From Euphorbia lathyris (Eukaryota; Streptophyta; Magnoliopsida; Malpighiales; Euphorbiaceae), in assembly GCF_963576675.1 (NCBI RefSeq), contig NC_088919.1, positions 41,438,501 through 41,502,500 of the forward strand: DNA of 64,000 bases, read 5' to 3'. Below are positions 9,873 to 21,157 of the stretch, piece after piece. Every line of letters begins with the position of its first letter. Within the stretch, counting starts at the first letter, position 1. The notes under the pieces were generated by a model, which saw only the letters and a list, made by a program, of their open reading frames with translations, had not been told where the DNA came from and did not search any database. The position numbers and the translations under genes were made by a program.

Positions 9873-10971
9873 TGTTAGACGAGGTGCCGCGGCCTAATCT
9901 CCCGGGCGGACCGGGGGGTGGACACCTCATGGCGACGTAAGCGGTGATTGACGCCGAAAGCAACCAATCGTGGAATCAAGCTGCTCGGCAGGACCGGAGC
10001 TCGGAGTATGGAAGAGTCGCCACCCACGAATGGGAAAATGAACACCGATCCCTTGCGGGAGACCGGTGAGGGTTCGGGAAACTTAGGTACGAGCCGAGAA
10101 GGCTAGCTCCTTTCCGGAGAAAGGCTACTAGGCACCCCGATATCGCCCGGTTATGAACCACCGGCCTCCTACTCAGCGTGTTAGGCGATAACGGACTAAT
10201 CGCATATTTCTTTAAGTTTAAAATTCATTTGAAACCTTTTCTTTCTCGTTTTGAAAACCATTTTGAGCATATGTTATTGAAAGCCATTTTGGTAAAGAAT
10301 CACCCATTTTGCGTAAATTTAAAGTATACAGGAGAGAGAGGGGGAGAAGAGAGAATTGATTTATTCACAGTGTGATTTTATGCTTTAGACTATACACTAA
10401 CTCTAAGCTAATCTCACTCCCCGAAAAAACGAGTTTATTTACATGGTTCGTGCATTAATCGCCGTTGGAACGATTTAGGTACGTTTCAAAACCCCGTTAA
10501 TTTACATGGCGTTCACTCGAACCGTCGTTGGAACGACTCGAGCGTTTGAAAATGTTGAGATAAAAGCTTTTAACAAGAAAACGTGATTAAACATACAAGT
10601 CAATTTATTTTGTACAAAACCATTTAATTAGGAAAACAATTCAAAAACTCTATTATTAAAAACAATTTTAAGAAACGGTTTTAATTACAAGGTTCGCTTA
10701 ATCCGTCGTTGGAACGAATTAAGGTTTTAAGACATGATATTTTGGAAACGATTTAAAGATATCAAGAAAACGTTATTTACACTTTAGGAACATCTAGAAA
10801 AGCTTTAATTTAAACCAACAAATTAAACTCTCTTTTTGTGATTTATTTTCCCATCTTTCACTCAATTGAACCTTACTTGAATATATTCACAAGAATGAAC
10901 CATTTAAATCCCCAAAATTCACCAAATAAAACAAATTTGAAATATATACATATAAAGGTCAAAAAGTGAAG

Positions 10972-11013
<42 letters not shown>

Positions 11014-12847
11014 AAGGATATATCTATAGATAAATAAATGAAAGATACTAAATATATGTATAATAATGATAACGAAAAATACTAAGTATAATACACTTTT
11101 ATCCTATTTAAAAAAACATGTAAAACAATGAACAAAGTTCATTAAAAATAAGAAAATAAACCTTATATCCCAAAATAGCTATTATAATAAATATATAGAG
11201 AATAACCCTCCCCAAATATACATTAAACATCAAAATAACATCTAATTATCCCCAAAACATCTACTAATTAACTACCCCAAAATGCCCAAGTAAATAACCC
11301 TCTAAAATAATACCCAATATAGTTTAAATGAGTTAAAGGAAAATATATACATATAGTTTTGCAAAATCAAATTAATGAAAAGGATACCCAAATGTACAAA
11401 ATAAATAAATACATACTAGGTAATTATTAGTTATATACCTCAAAGATAATTTAAAAAAAACATATTGCATAATTATACATATACATATAAAAGAATAAAT
11501 GTCAAAAAAGATGAGAAAAGGATTGGAAAAAGGATTTTTTAAGTTTCAGCAGCTTTACCGATGGAAAATTCGTCGATAAACAGCTATTAGTGACAGAAAA
11601 TGCAGAATTACAGAAACAGTCCACGACTTTCCAGATTTATTCAAAAGCTTTAGAGTAGATCTATTCTATCATTTCGGATCCCCGAACTACCAAAATTGGA
11701 TCATAGTCTATAACGGAGAATCCTAAAACGATGTTTTATTTTAAAACATTATTTAGAAATATTTTTAAAACTTATAATTACAACGTTTTTATTAATCTCG
11801 AACTACCTTTGAATCGGATCACGGTTCGTATTGGGATGTTAAAATGAGGTTTTTATTTTAAAACAAAACCGAACGTTTATCTAATACGAGACGAAAATTA
11901 AATAAATACGAAAAATTAAGTAAAACGTGATAAATAAATAAATAACTAAATAAATAAAATTATAACATAAAAATAAATAAATAAAGGAAATAAACAAAAT
12001 AAAATAAAGCGAGTCTAGTCCTCGGATAATACATTAAGTTCGGTATTGACGGTTGAAGTCGGTTGATTCCACGAATCGTGCTTTTCCGGTGTTTTTTTGT
12101 ATTTTTGGTAAAATTTTAACTTTTAGGAAATTCGGAATTTTTAGGAAAAAAAAATGTTTTTTCCCAAAAAACTAACTTTCTCTCTTTAAAAAATGTCTTA
12201 GAGTGAGAAGGTCTCCAAAATCCCCCCCTTCCCTTTTTTGCATGGGGATCCGTGCCTTCAATAGGCACGGGTCCCGGAGACTTTTGGGCGACGCCCAACT
12301 AAGATTGGGCGTCACCCAAAAGAGGTTGGGCGAACGCCCAACTTTTGTTGGGCGGACGCCCAACATTAGTTGCGCGAACGCCCAACATTGTTGGGCGCGC
12401 GCCCAACCAATGTTGGGCGCACGCGCCCAACGTCGTTGGGCGTTCGCCCGACGGCTGTTGGGCGTTCGCCCGACGGCTGTCGGGCGTGCGCGCCCATCGG
12501 CCGTCGGGCGTGCGTCCGCGCTATCGGGCGCGCGCGCCCATCGGCCATCGAGCGCGCGCCGCCGGACATGCGCATCCTGCGGACGCTGAGCGCGCGCCCT
12601 GCGCTGCCGGGCGTGCGTGCGTCCGACTGTCGTCGGACACACGTCGACTGCTGCTAGGCGCTCGCACCACGTCGATGCGCGCTCGCGAGCCATCCACTTG
12701 ACGACCGCGGTTTCCACTGACTTTTCTTTTCCTTCTTTTTCTTGTTATACATTTTTATTCTCTCTTTTTCAAAATCTTTCCGGAACCAACCGCTTCGACC
12801 GCTTTGTTATAGGTTTTCGTCACAGGTCCTCCGACTCGGTGTCTACA
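9873..12847 (-). repeat. 3' LTR of the Tat element
   Basis: In element orientation it starts TGTAGACACCGAG at 12847 and ends TCTAACA at 9873, with TG and CA termini. It matches 34311-37404 closely. It contains an AT-rich core with an (AT)n tract near 10978-11004 and a palindromic GC-rich array at 12283-12650. No coding capacity is credible. Confidence 0.9.
12283..12650. repeat. Array of short GC-rich palindromes in the 3' LTR
   Basis: Units of about 22 bp are built on GTTGGGCG-NN-CGCCCAAC, each a perfect or near-perfect stem with 8-9-bp arms. The right half of the array degenerates into TCGGGCGTGCGCGCCCATCGG-like units. Long ORFs here in all frames come from the repeat. Confidence 0.85.
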
Positions 12848-12865
12848 GTTGCCCCTACTTTCCTA
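12848..12865 (-). other. Polypurine tract of the Tat element
   Basis: Immediately before the 3' LTR in element orientation the sequence reads GGAAAGTAGGGGCAAC, a purine-rich plus-strand primer candidate directly abutting the TG start of the LTR. Confidence 0.75.
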
Positions 12866-13091
12866 TTTTGACAGTGATGTGTGTGTTTTGAAAACGTTTT
12901 TTGCTAACGCAACACATGCAATGTAAAACATATAAAAGTAAGAGACACGTAAAGAGTAGGAGGAAGAATACCTGACCGTTGCGTTGCGCGTTCCGGCGTC
13001 GTTTTCGATTCTTTCCGTCCTTGCCTTCGAATCGGCTGGTGGCGGATGTTCTTCTTGCGGACCCTAGCCTAAATGGACTGCCGGTGAAGAT

Positions 13092-13403
13092 GGCTCAAAA
13101 GCAACCCTGGTCTACGACCGTGGGTAAAAACGGCTCAAAAGCAATCATGGTCTACGACCTTGGGAAAAATGGCTCAAAAGCGACCCTGGTCTACGACCGT
13201 GGGTGAAATGGCTCAAAAGCAACCCTGGTTCACGACCGCGGGTAAAATGGCTCAAAAGAAACCCTGGTCCACGACCGCAGGTAAAATGGCTCAAAAGCAA
13301 CCCTGGTCCACGACCGCGGGTAAAAAGGCTCAAAAGCAACCCTGGTCCACGACCGCGGGTAAAATGGCTCAAAAGCAACCCTGGTCCACGACCGCGGGTA
13401 AAA
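13092..13403. repeat. 39-bp tandem repeat, eight copies
   Basis: The unit starts GGCTCAAAAGCAACCCTGG, then GTCCACGACCGCGGGTAAAAT, and is repeated eight times head to tail; the first three copies are the most diverged. The period is a multiple of three and free of stops, so ORFs run through on both strands without being genes. Confidence 0.92.
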
Positions 13404-13776
13404 AAAGGCTTAAAAGAAAAAGGTTCTTTCTAACAGTTCTGAATTCTAAAATACTGTCGTCTGTATTTTCACTAGAGCTACTGTCTCGGATGTTTGAATG
13501 GTTCGATAGGTACGTCCTTTTTGTCTAGAATGATTCAAACTAACAATTATATTTCTGTTGATTGTCGTCTGTATTTTGACTGGTGCCATTGTTCTGTAAA
13601 ATTTGGCTGTCGTCTGGAGTCATATCTTGATACTATTGGTCACTGTCTGGCTGAAACGCAGGCTGAAATGGACTGCAAATCGGAGGTCTGTCCACCTGGT
13701 AAATAATTATTTACTTTTTACCTTTATGTCACATCGTACCTTTTTCACTATTTACGGGAATGCCATTCCCTTTCCT

Positions 13777-13784
13777 TATATAAA
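13777..13784 (+). promoter_or_regulatory. TATA box of the antisense PMD gene (candidate)
   Basis: TATATAAA is followed by a CT-rich stretch (13812-13836, repeated CTCTCT) and then an ATG at 13863. This is the arrangement of a plant core promoter with a pyrimidine-rich 5' leader, and it is oriented toward the PMD exons on the plus strand. Confidence 0.5.
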
Positions 13785-13862
13785 GTGGTGGGGTTTCATT
13801 TCAACCCCACACCTTCTCTCTCTTCTCTCTCTCTCTAACTTCTGATTTGGATTATTCTCGGG

Positions 13863-13979
13863 ATGGATTTGGATAAATACGATGGTACGAAGGGCATGGA
13901 TGCGGGTTTTGTGAACCTCACTACAGTGGCCCCTTTCTAGGATCCTACCTCTCATCTGAGCCGGACCCGCTGTAACTAG
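13863..13979 (+). other. Candidate first exon of the PMD gene, broken
   Basis: An open stretch begins MDLDKYDGTKGMDAGF and reaches a good donor (TAG|GTAAGT, 13977-13983). Two TAG codons lie in frame (about 13938 and 13977), the second at the donor itself. The residues around the first stop (VAPF, stop, DPTSHL) resemble the short DPT/S motif that often precedes a plant mobile domain. The join to the next exon cannot be set. Confidence 0.35.
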
Positions 13980-14156
13980 GTAAGTACTTTCTTACTTCTT
14001 CGTCTTTTGACTAGATTTCTAGGCTTTAGTAACCCTACTTTGAACATGATTTGCATGCTAACCTCTAGGTTGCTTTAGAAGACTTTAGCTAGAAAACACG
14101 AATTTCTTCGCCCGCAAGTAACACTTTATTTATCTTTTGAAAGAATGTGAATTATA

Positions 14157-14440
14157 TGCATGTGAATAGTAAACATACGAACAATGCCTGCCAACAGCAG
14201 AAATGTGAATAGCACATGAATAGTGAAAACGTGAATAGTGCACGTGAATAGTAAAAACATGAACAGTGCACGTGAATAGTAAAAACGTGAGTAGTGCACT
14301 TGAATAAAAAAAACGTGAATAGTAAAAACATGAATAATGCACGTGAATAGTAAAAACATGAATAGTAAAAACGTGAATAGTGCACGTGAATCGTAAGAAC
14401 ATGAATAATGCACGTGAATAGTAAAAACATGAACAATGCA
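14157..14440. repeat. Minisatellite of GTGAATAGT units
   Basis: Repeated units of 12-16 bp alternate between CGTGAATAGTAAAAA and CATGAACAGTGCA, giving a rough 28-bp composite period. Three overlapping minus-strand ORFs in this stretch are translation of the repeat, not genes. Confidence 0.88.
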
Positions 14441-14752
14441 CGAATTAAATGTTAAAATTGGATCGATCTTTTTGCCAATGCGTGCGAGAGTAGATCAAAG
14501 AATAATGAATTAATCAAATCATATACAAACAACCTTATGAACGAGATTCCACAAAATGACGGTCCTAATTGACATAGTGTCTCTAGGCTAGATTTTACTG
14601 AAAGAATAGCTAGATTAATGAGTTTTTGTTAGACGCAAGCCTAGGAATAACATACAAACTTACCCGTTCCGTTATTTCCAGATTATTGGCATCTCCGGGA
14701 CCACGGAGGACATTCGTGCGTGGTATTCCCTGCTTAGCCCTTTATTTTAGCG

Positions 14753-16810
14753 TTGCCCCACGCCAACGGGGTGTGTGACCATTTCGGCCTATGCGCCTTA
14801 TGCGAGAGATGGGTTGACTCGACCCACACCTTCCACCTCTCGTTCGGGGAGATGACGATCTCGCCCCACGACTTCTCCTTGCTGACTGGGTTGTGGGGGA
14901 GTGGTATTCTGGTTCCCTTCTCCTTTGATATGGTGCGTCCATGGGTTGATCGTGCCAGGTTGGCTGCTTTGATCGGACCAGGAGTCTACACGGGTGTCAA
15001 ATCCACCCCGGCGAAGTTCATCACCACATCAGGGCTTTTGAGTCGTAGGGACTTTTGTGGGATAGATGACACTGATCTGGCTGTCCGCAGCTTCCTTTTA
15101 TACGCTTTAGGCGAGCCGATCTTCCGCACCAAGAACGGGACGATACACGCGGGTCTCATTCAGGCCTTCAGCGATTTGGACGCAGTGTCGTCTTACGATT
15201 GGGCAGGAGCGGGCTTACCTTACTTGTACAAATTTTTGGATCTGACTTGCCGGAAGCGCAAGGACTTCGGCGGTTACACTTTCGCTCTTCTGGTACATGG
15301 TTCGTCCTTAACTTGTTTTTTTTATCCTCTTCGCGCTTTCTGTTCGTAACCTTTGTTTCTACAAGTAGGTTTGGGCCTATGAGAGGCGGATTCTTCCCAG
15401 CGAGCGTCGGTGCAGGCCACGGGTAGTTAGGCCCCCACTTATGGCTCGGTGGAGCGAGTTTGGTCTAGGTGCCGAGGAGAGGCAGACAGTGGCGCAGTTC
15501 CTAGATTGGATTGATTCGCGGACCTTGGGGCAGGTACATATCTTCTAATCATGCTAGATTTTTGTTTGGTTAGACCTGACTTTTTCTTTGTGTTTTCAGA
15601 TTCGATTCGGGTGGGACGACCTTGACTTCGGTCCTGATTACGCACACGTCACCCGCATCCAAGGGCAGCAGTGCGTTCTTACCGGCCCTTGCGTGCGGGC
15701 ATGGTACTTGGGCGATCGGGGTATCACCGGGGTTAGTGCCTCGCACTGGACACCAGGCGAGATCCCCACCTCCATGTTTGCTGTACGAACCATGCCCTTA
15801 TCGGTCATTCGTCGTGATTTGACCCGTCGCTTCGCTCCTAGAGACGTCTGGGACCACGACGGGGGCCGTGCTCTCTATTTATCGACCTTATTGACCGCGA
15901 GGGATACCTCGGTGGTTGTGATGGAGGTGGACCCTGTGGCGGATGTGTTTTCGGTGGAGGCTGTCGCTGCAGTTTTTGGTCGGGAGGAGGCTCCGGTGAG
16001 TGGTTCGACCTATTTATTTTTATTTACGAGATAATTAGTGGTATTGATTGTGTCTTTGCTTGCAGGAGGGTTCCTGGAGGAGTGCCCACATGTCAGACCT
16101 TTTCGATGGCGCTCGGGCTCAGACGTCTGCGAGCGTGCCGCCACATTATGCCGGCGAGTCCTCTGGCGCTGCTCGTCTAGAGTGGCCCCATTTAGGCGTA
16201 CCCATCCTCGACTTTGGGAGAGATTTCTCGACCGTTTGTTATGATGAGTCCGGAGTGGCCTATGTCGGGGTTGAGATGGCTCCTCCCGCCTTCACGTCGA
16301 GGATACCGTTTGATCCCTCAGACGCTCACCAGACTTCGAAGGAGACATGCACCGACTACGTGGGGCTATCTGGTTTCTTCAGAGATCGACTCAGCTTGCG
16401 TTGCGCCAGCCACCTGGTATGTATCTTTATTTTATTTTAGTGTAGTGGAATGTATGCACATATGTATGTATGACTTCTATTCTAGTCTGTATTTCTTTTT
16501 TATATCTGTTTTTTTTTTCTCTTTTTTTTTACAGAGCGATCTCCGTGCACATGAGCTGAGACGGAGCGAAGCGCTGTGGGAGGCCGATGCCAGGGTTGGC
16601 CAGGTGTATCGGGAGAGGAACAACCATTGGTCCGGGGTGATGCGGGCAGAGACCGAGGGGCGTCTTGCTGGAGAGGAGAGGGTGCGGGAGGAGACGGCGG
16701 GGCGCCTTACCGTCGAGGAGAGACTTCGCGTCGCTGAGGAGACCCTGTCTGCGGAGCGGGCGTCACATCTGAGGGACTTTGAGGCTCACTGGAATTTCCC
16801 TCCTTATTAG
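14753..16810 (+). CDS. Plant mobile domain (PMD) protein encoded antisense within the Tat element
   Basis: Five exons on the plus strand splice with all introns in phase 0: 14753-15292, 15369-15533, 15600-15995, 16066-16416 and 16535-16810, about 575 codons with no stop. Exon 1 begins inside a PMD (aminotransferase-like, MAIN/MAIL1-related fold) with ERWVDSTHTFHLSFGEMTI and LLTGLWG; exon 2 begins VWAYERR, both hallmarks. The last exon is a charged coiled coil (RLAGEERVREETAGRL). PMDs occur in host silencing proteins and in transposons; their biochemical activity is not known. No ATG precedes the first motif in frame: upstream coding sequence near 14690-14735 is one base out of register and an earlier exon may lie at 13863. 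The gene sits between integrase and 3' LTR, opposite in direction to pol, the place where extra antisense ORFs are reported in Tat elements. Confidence 0.78.
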
Positions 16811-17266
16811 GCTCATCATGTATAGCTTTGTAGCTTTTATTAGAATTACCCCGATGTATAGCTTGTGTATATGGAGAGGGGTGGATAGTGTGTAGGCTTT
16901 TTTATTGTGAAAATAGAGGTAAGAAATGTATAACTCATGATTCATATTACCACGCATTCAGTAGATTATAACGATTCCAATCATTCTCTTCAAATATATT
17001 CACGCCTTTATTTATTTACAAACAACAGAAATACTTAGCCGCTTATACATTATTTTTGTAATTGCTCAAGATATAACTACCGTTACCAGGACCTGCCTTT
17101 TTTCGGTTTTCAGATCCCAGCAATTTTTCATCTCTCCTTTTACTATCCCGGAATTTTCAAATGAGTGCCCTTTCGGGTTTTCACCCATTGGGATGTCCCT
17201 TATTGTTGCATAGGCCGCCCTTTGCGGGTTTTCAACCTATCGGGAATTTTTCTTTTCTTTTTTTTT
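16811..17266. other. Spacer between PMD gene and integrase
   Basis: No gene is seen. Two direct repeats (GCCCTTTCGGGTTTTCACCC at about 17168 and a variant at about 17219) separate the 3' ends of the two convergent coding regions. Confidence 0.6.
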
Positions 17267-17986
17267 TTACGAAAAGTACTTCTTAAGCCTATCCAGATTG
17301 GTAGGTTCGGAGAACTCCATGCCGTCCATAGTGGTTAACTTCACCGCTCCTTTGCTTAGTATCTTCTTCACGAAGAACGGCCCTTCCCAGTTTGGCCTAA
17401 ACTTGCCTCTCGGGTCGGTGTGCGTCACACGGATCTGTTTTAACACCATATCCCCTTCCTTGATAGGGCTGGCCTTGACCTTTTTGTTGAAGGCTCGGGC
17501 CATCCTTCGTTGATATAACTGCACATGGTAAAGGGCCTCCATCCTTTTCTCGTCCACCAATGCTAACTGTTCATACTGCTTCTTCACCCATTCCGTCTTG
17601 GGAATTTCCGCTTCTACCGCGATTCTCAACGATCGTTTTTCAATCTCAATCGGCAGGGCTGCTTCTGCCCCATACACTAAGGAGAACGGCGTTTCCCCAG
17701 TTGATGTTCTAACCGTCGTGCGATAAGCCCATAGCGCGAGTGGAAGCTGCTCGTGCCAATTCTGGTGTGATTCTACTGTCTTTACGAGAATCCTTTTAAG
17801 GTTCTTATTAGCCGCTTCCACTGCGCCATTAGCCTGTGGACGATACGGAGAAGACATGTGATGTTCAATACCGTACTCTTGGAAGAGACTTTTCGCTTCG
17901 CCTTGAAACTGGACCCCATTATCTGTGATTATGTGATGAGGCACTCCGAATCTGGTGATTAAGTGTCTTTCAATGAACTTCCTCAT
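17267..17986 (-). pseudogene. Integrase C-terminal half of the Tat element
   Basis: The minus-strand frame is open from the inner-element junction to a stop at 17267. It encodes ITDNGVQF (second catalytic Asp), the catalytic Glu in NGAVEAANKN, the conserved YRTTVRTSTGETPFSLVYG segment and a C-terminal domain ending near LDRLKKYFS. The first half of the integrase is at 26699-27477. The frames are in register if the nested element and one ATGAG duplication are discounted. No internal stops occur in this half. Confidence 0.9.
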
Positions 17987-19564
17987 TGATGCGGATTCCG
18001 AAGAACCCGATCTGAGGGATAAGTGTACCCCGTCGTTATCAAGTAATAAATTTCTGGTTTAAGTCCAGGTTATCGTCCACAGGATTTATTTCTGCAAGTA
18101 TCAAGCTACTTGGTCTCGGATGTTATCTAGGCTTAGGGGGTTTTGAGTTTGGTTTGTTTAATTAATCTATTCCTAGGTTGAATTATACTAATCCTAGCTA
18201 AGTTATCTAATTCTAACTAAATTATCTAAGTTATTCTACGCCTAGCTAAGTTACTCTACCCCTAATTGATCTTTCATTAATGAAACTATTCGAAGGAACA
18301 TGGTATGAACGATAATAATAAAGATAGATTATCAAGTCTATTGAATAAAGACCTAATCTGAGTCACTTGTATTCAAGGCGATTAACCCTACTTACCCTCC
18401 TGAGGTTCCTAGCGCGTGATTCCCTAAGGCCGAAACTAGGTCTAAGGCTCAGTAAATTGGTGCTTAATCAACTAAGAGTTTGTCAATCTCCTAGGCTCTG
18501 ACTAGGTCAAATTCAGCTCGCAATATGTGCCTACTAGATTTTGGGGCTTTTGAATGAGTTAAACCAATTGAATAAAGCGTAAGACAGAGATTAGACAAAT
18601 AATCATAGAACAAAACAAGAGCTAAATTATTAGTAAAGGCGAAGATAATTGTCACAAGATACAATAAGTCAAGTTCGGCAACTGTATCAAAGAGTACAAA
18701 CAAGGAAAGATAAAAGGAGATACAAAAATCCCTTTCAGGGAACCTGTTTACTCTGCAGCCGGCGACTTAATCTTAAGGACGGGCCTTGGTAATTCCTCGG
18801 TAGAAAGCTTTGAAGGAGCTTCAATGGAGGTTGAGGAAGATGGAGAAGATGGAGAGGAATTACAAGGGGAAAGCTAAAATAATTTACAAAAACGAAAGAT
18901 GTCTAGTTTACAATTGAAAATTCCTATTTATAGACGCGTCTCGGGCCTTGTTTTGACCTATTTTCGTGTCCTAGTTGGTGTAGGAAGACGTGGGGCTGAA
19001 CGTGGCTTCGTGGGGGCGGAATTGGTCTTTTTGACCAATTCCCGCAGGGCTGCTCGCCGAGCAGGAAAAGCTACTCGGCGAGCAGGGCTGCTCGCGCCGA
19101 GCAGGCGCCTGGTGGCCTGCTCGGCGAGCAGAAATGGCCCGTGGGGCCCTGCTCGCCGAGCGTTTTCGCCCGAAGCACGCTCGATCCAAGCTCGATGAGT
19201 TCCGCGACCTTTTTCGTCCGATTTCACACCTGCACACGCATAAAAACTCCGGAAAACATTAGTCCAAAAGCCAAATTGATCCGTCAATCGCTTATTTTGA
19301 GCAACCGCTTCGTTTGGTGCGACTTTTGACGGACCAATTAGCTTCAAAAGATAACAGAATTCTAATACGCATGCTATTTCGGCCGTATTTGCCTAAATTG
19401 ATTAAAAAACGGGCCTAAACGACGAAAAGTAAATAGAATGTTCTCAATTCCTAACTAACTCACACAAAAGCATTTAAATGCGAGAATTGCTCGCTTATTA
19501 GCCAAATAACCCTAAAAACCGTCCTAAAACCGTACCCAAAGATAGGGGTTTTTGACCCCTATCA
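17987..19564 (-). repeat. 3' LTR of the Athila-type element
   Basis: It is the left copy, 1,578 bp, starting TGATGCGG and ending CCCCTATCA on the plus strand. A minus-strand TATA box (TATAAATA, about 18924-18933) lies in the middle. The GC-rich block at about 19043-19165 is made of GCTCGCCGAGC palindromes. Confidence 0.92.
19043..19165. repeat. GCTCGCCGAGC palindrome cluster in the inner LTR
   Basis: Units such as CTGCTCGCCGAGCAGG alternate with CTACTCGGCGAGCAGGG, about 20-25 bp apart, each self-complementary. The sister LTR carries one unit more (26157-26300). ORFs on both strands here are repeat artefacts. Confidence 0.8.
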
Positions 19565-21157
19565 AACCTCCTCGCACTTAAAACTTTACTTGTCCCCAAG
19601 TAAACTAAAAAAAACTAAACCCACCATCACAAGCAAGCTAGAAAACTTCCCAGTTTGACTAGGTGCTTGACACAATTTCGAGCATCTGTAATTACATGCA
19701 TTCGGAAATACAAAGTAGAGACACGATATCCAAAAGCCTCATTTCAATTATCATCGGTCATAGTTTTAAGCAAAAGGACACATGTTCAATTAAACGAGCT
19801 TGAGGGGATCGCTGAGCAAAACACCTCACCATAGGTAGTTCACTCATTTCACACAATTTTGGTGGCTAAAGTGTTTACTCTCGGCTTATGTGCTTGCTTA
19901 GGATTACGTTGATTTTGCACGATCATCCGCGTTCCTCTACTATGCTATATGACTCCGATGATATCAAAAACAGCCTCTAATTGGGGTTGTAATGTGGTTA
20001 GAGGGTTAAAGGTACAACAAAGGTTAAATGTTCTAGCGCTACAAAAACAGAGTTAAAATGGCTTTAGCAAATATGAAGTGACTGAGCTTTTTATTCATCC
20101 CTTATTATTATTATTATTTTTTCTTTTGGGATGCTTTCTTGAGACGTTTTTGATTTTTAGGAACTGGGGAATGAAGTTTTGTTTCCCTTTTGTTCGTCTC
20201 TTTTCTTTTCTTTTCTCTTTTTTTTTCTGTTTTTCTTCCCCCTTTTTTTTTCTTTTTGGGATAGTGATGCTCATTCACTTCTTAGCCTTTTGGCTTGCTA
20301 CTATAATGCCATAAACAAAGATAAAGCGCTAGAAGAAAACAAAGGCTCAGTTCGAGCTTTGCAAAAACAAAGGTTAAGTGGCGAACCAAATTGTGGTTCG
20401 CAAAAACGGGTTAGAACGAAAGAAAAATCTACAAACTACAAAAATTGTCGGCTCAAAGGGGCTTCCTAGAGTGGATGAAAAAGAAAAACAAGGTAAAGAA
20501 AAGGGTTAATTCTAATGAGGCTGATTCATCGTTTATCATCTCAAATCATTGCATGTAGGTTCAACACAGTATTAGGTGCAAAATCTGTAATCTTCCACAA
20601 GTCAAAGCATTCACACAAAAATGTCAAGAAAAAGAGCTTTTTGATGTTCGCTCTTAGGCTCAAATTCAGCTCACGATTCTTTGGGTTTCAATTTTGTGTT
20701 TACTAGTTTTCCCCAAACTCAAGTTTAATATCACATGCCTTCAATTCTTAAGTTATCTACCTAAGTAATGATTTTAGCATTTCTTCAAAAGTAGGGTCTA
20801 AATGCAAACCGTAGCTCATGCTTTTACAGATGCAAGAGTTGTGTACTACGCCTAAACTAGTTGTCATGCAATTTTAGATTCGGTTTTCAGCCCTCAAAGA
20901 CAAATAACGAAGTTCAGATTCGAAGGAGGTTCATGGTTTTAGGTCCTAAACATGCAAAAACATAAATAAAGCAAAAATAAAACACCAAAACGCAAACCTA
21001 AACTAGACACGACGCAACAAAAATTTAAAATTTATACAATTTTTGTATTGTAAGTTTGTCTACCCCTCCTCCTCACACTAAAAATATGCAATAAGTTCCA
21101 ACATTGCATCATAAATCATGAAATACGAGTGTAAAAAGTTAGGGTGGAGAAGACAAC
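19565..21157. other. Non-coding 3' internal region of the Athila-type element
   Basis: No coding region is credible between the 3' LTR and the stop of the Athila ORF. A pyrimidine-rich run lies at 20095-20265 (purine-rich on the element strand). A purine-rich GCGAGGAGG block abuts the LTR at 19565-19575 and is the likely polypurine tract. Confidence 0.6.

Noticed and set aside
12283..12650. CRISPR-like look of short palindromic repeats
   Set aside because: The units are contiguous, lack unique spacers of fixed length, and lie in a plant LTR.
12116..12871. Many long GC-rich ORFs in all frames, and the matching set at 36583-37420
   Set aside because: They are translations of the GTTGGGCG-CGCCCAAC array inside the LTRs. 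The same peptides appear on both strands, as expected for palindromic repeats.
13145..13528. Repeat protein with 13-residue period on either strand
   Set aside because: The 39-bp tandem repeat keeps every frame open; there is no start context, no domain and no conservation evidence.
14126..14441. Three overlapping hydrophobic ORFs resembling membrane proteins
   Set aside because: All three frames of the GTGAATAGT minisatellite are open at once, so the composition is a repeat effect.
18899..19347. Ala/Arg-rich ORFs in the inner LTR, repeated at 26013-26408
   Set aside because: They fall in the palindromic LTR block in both LTR copies, with differing reading frames.
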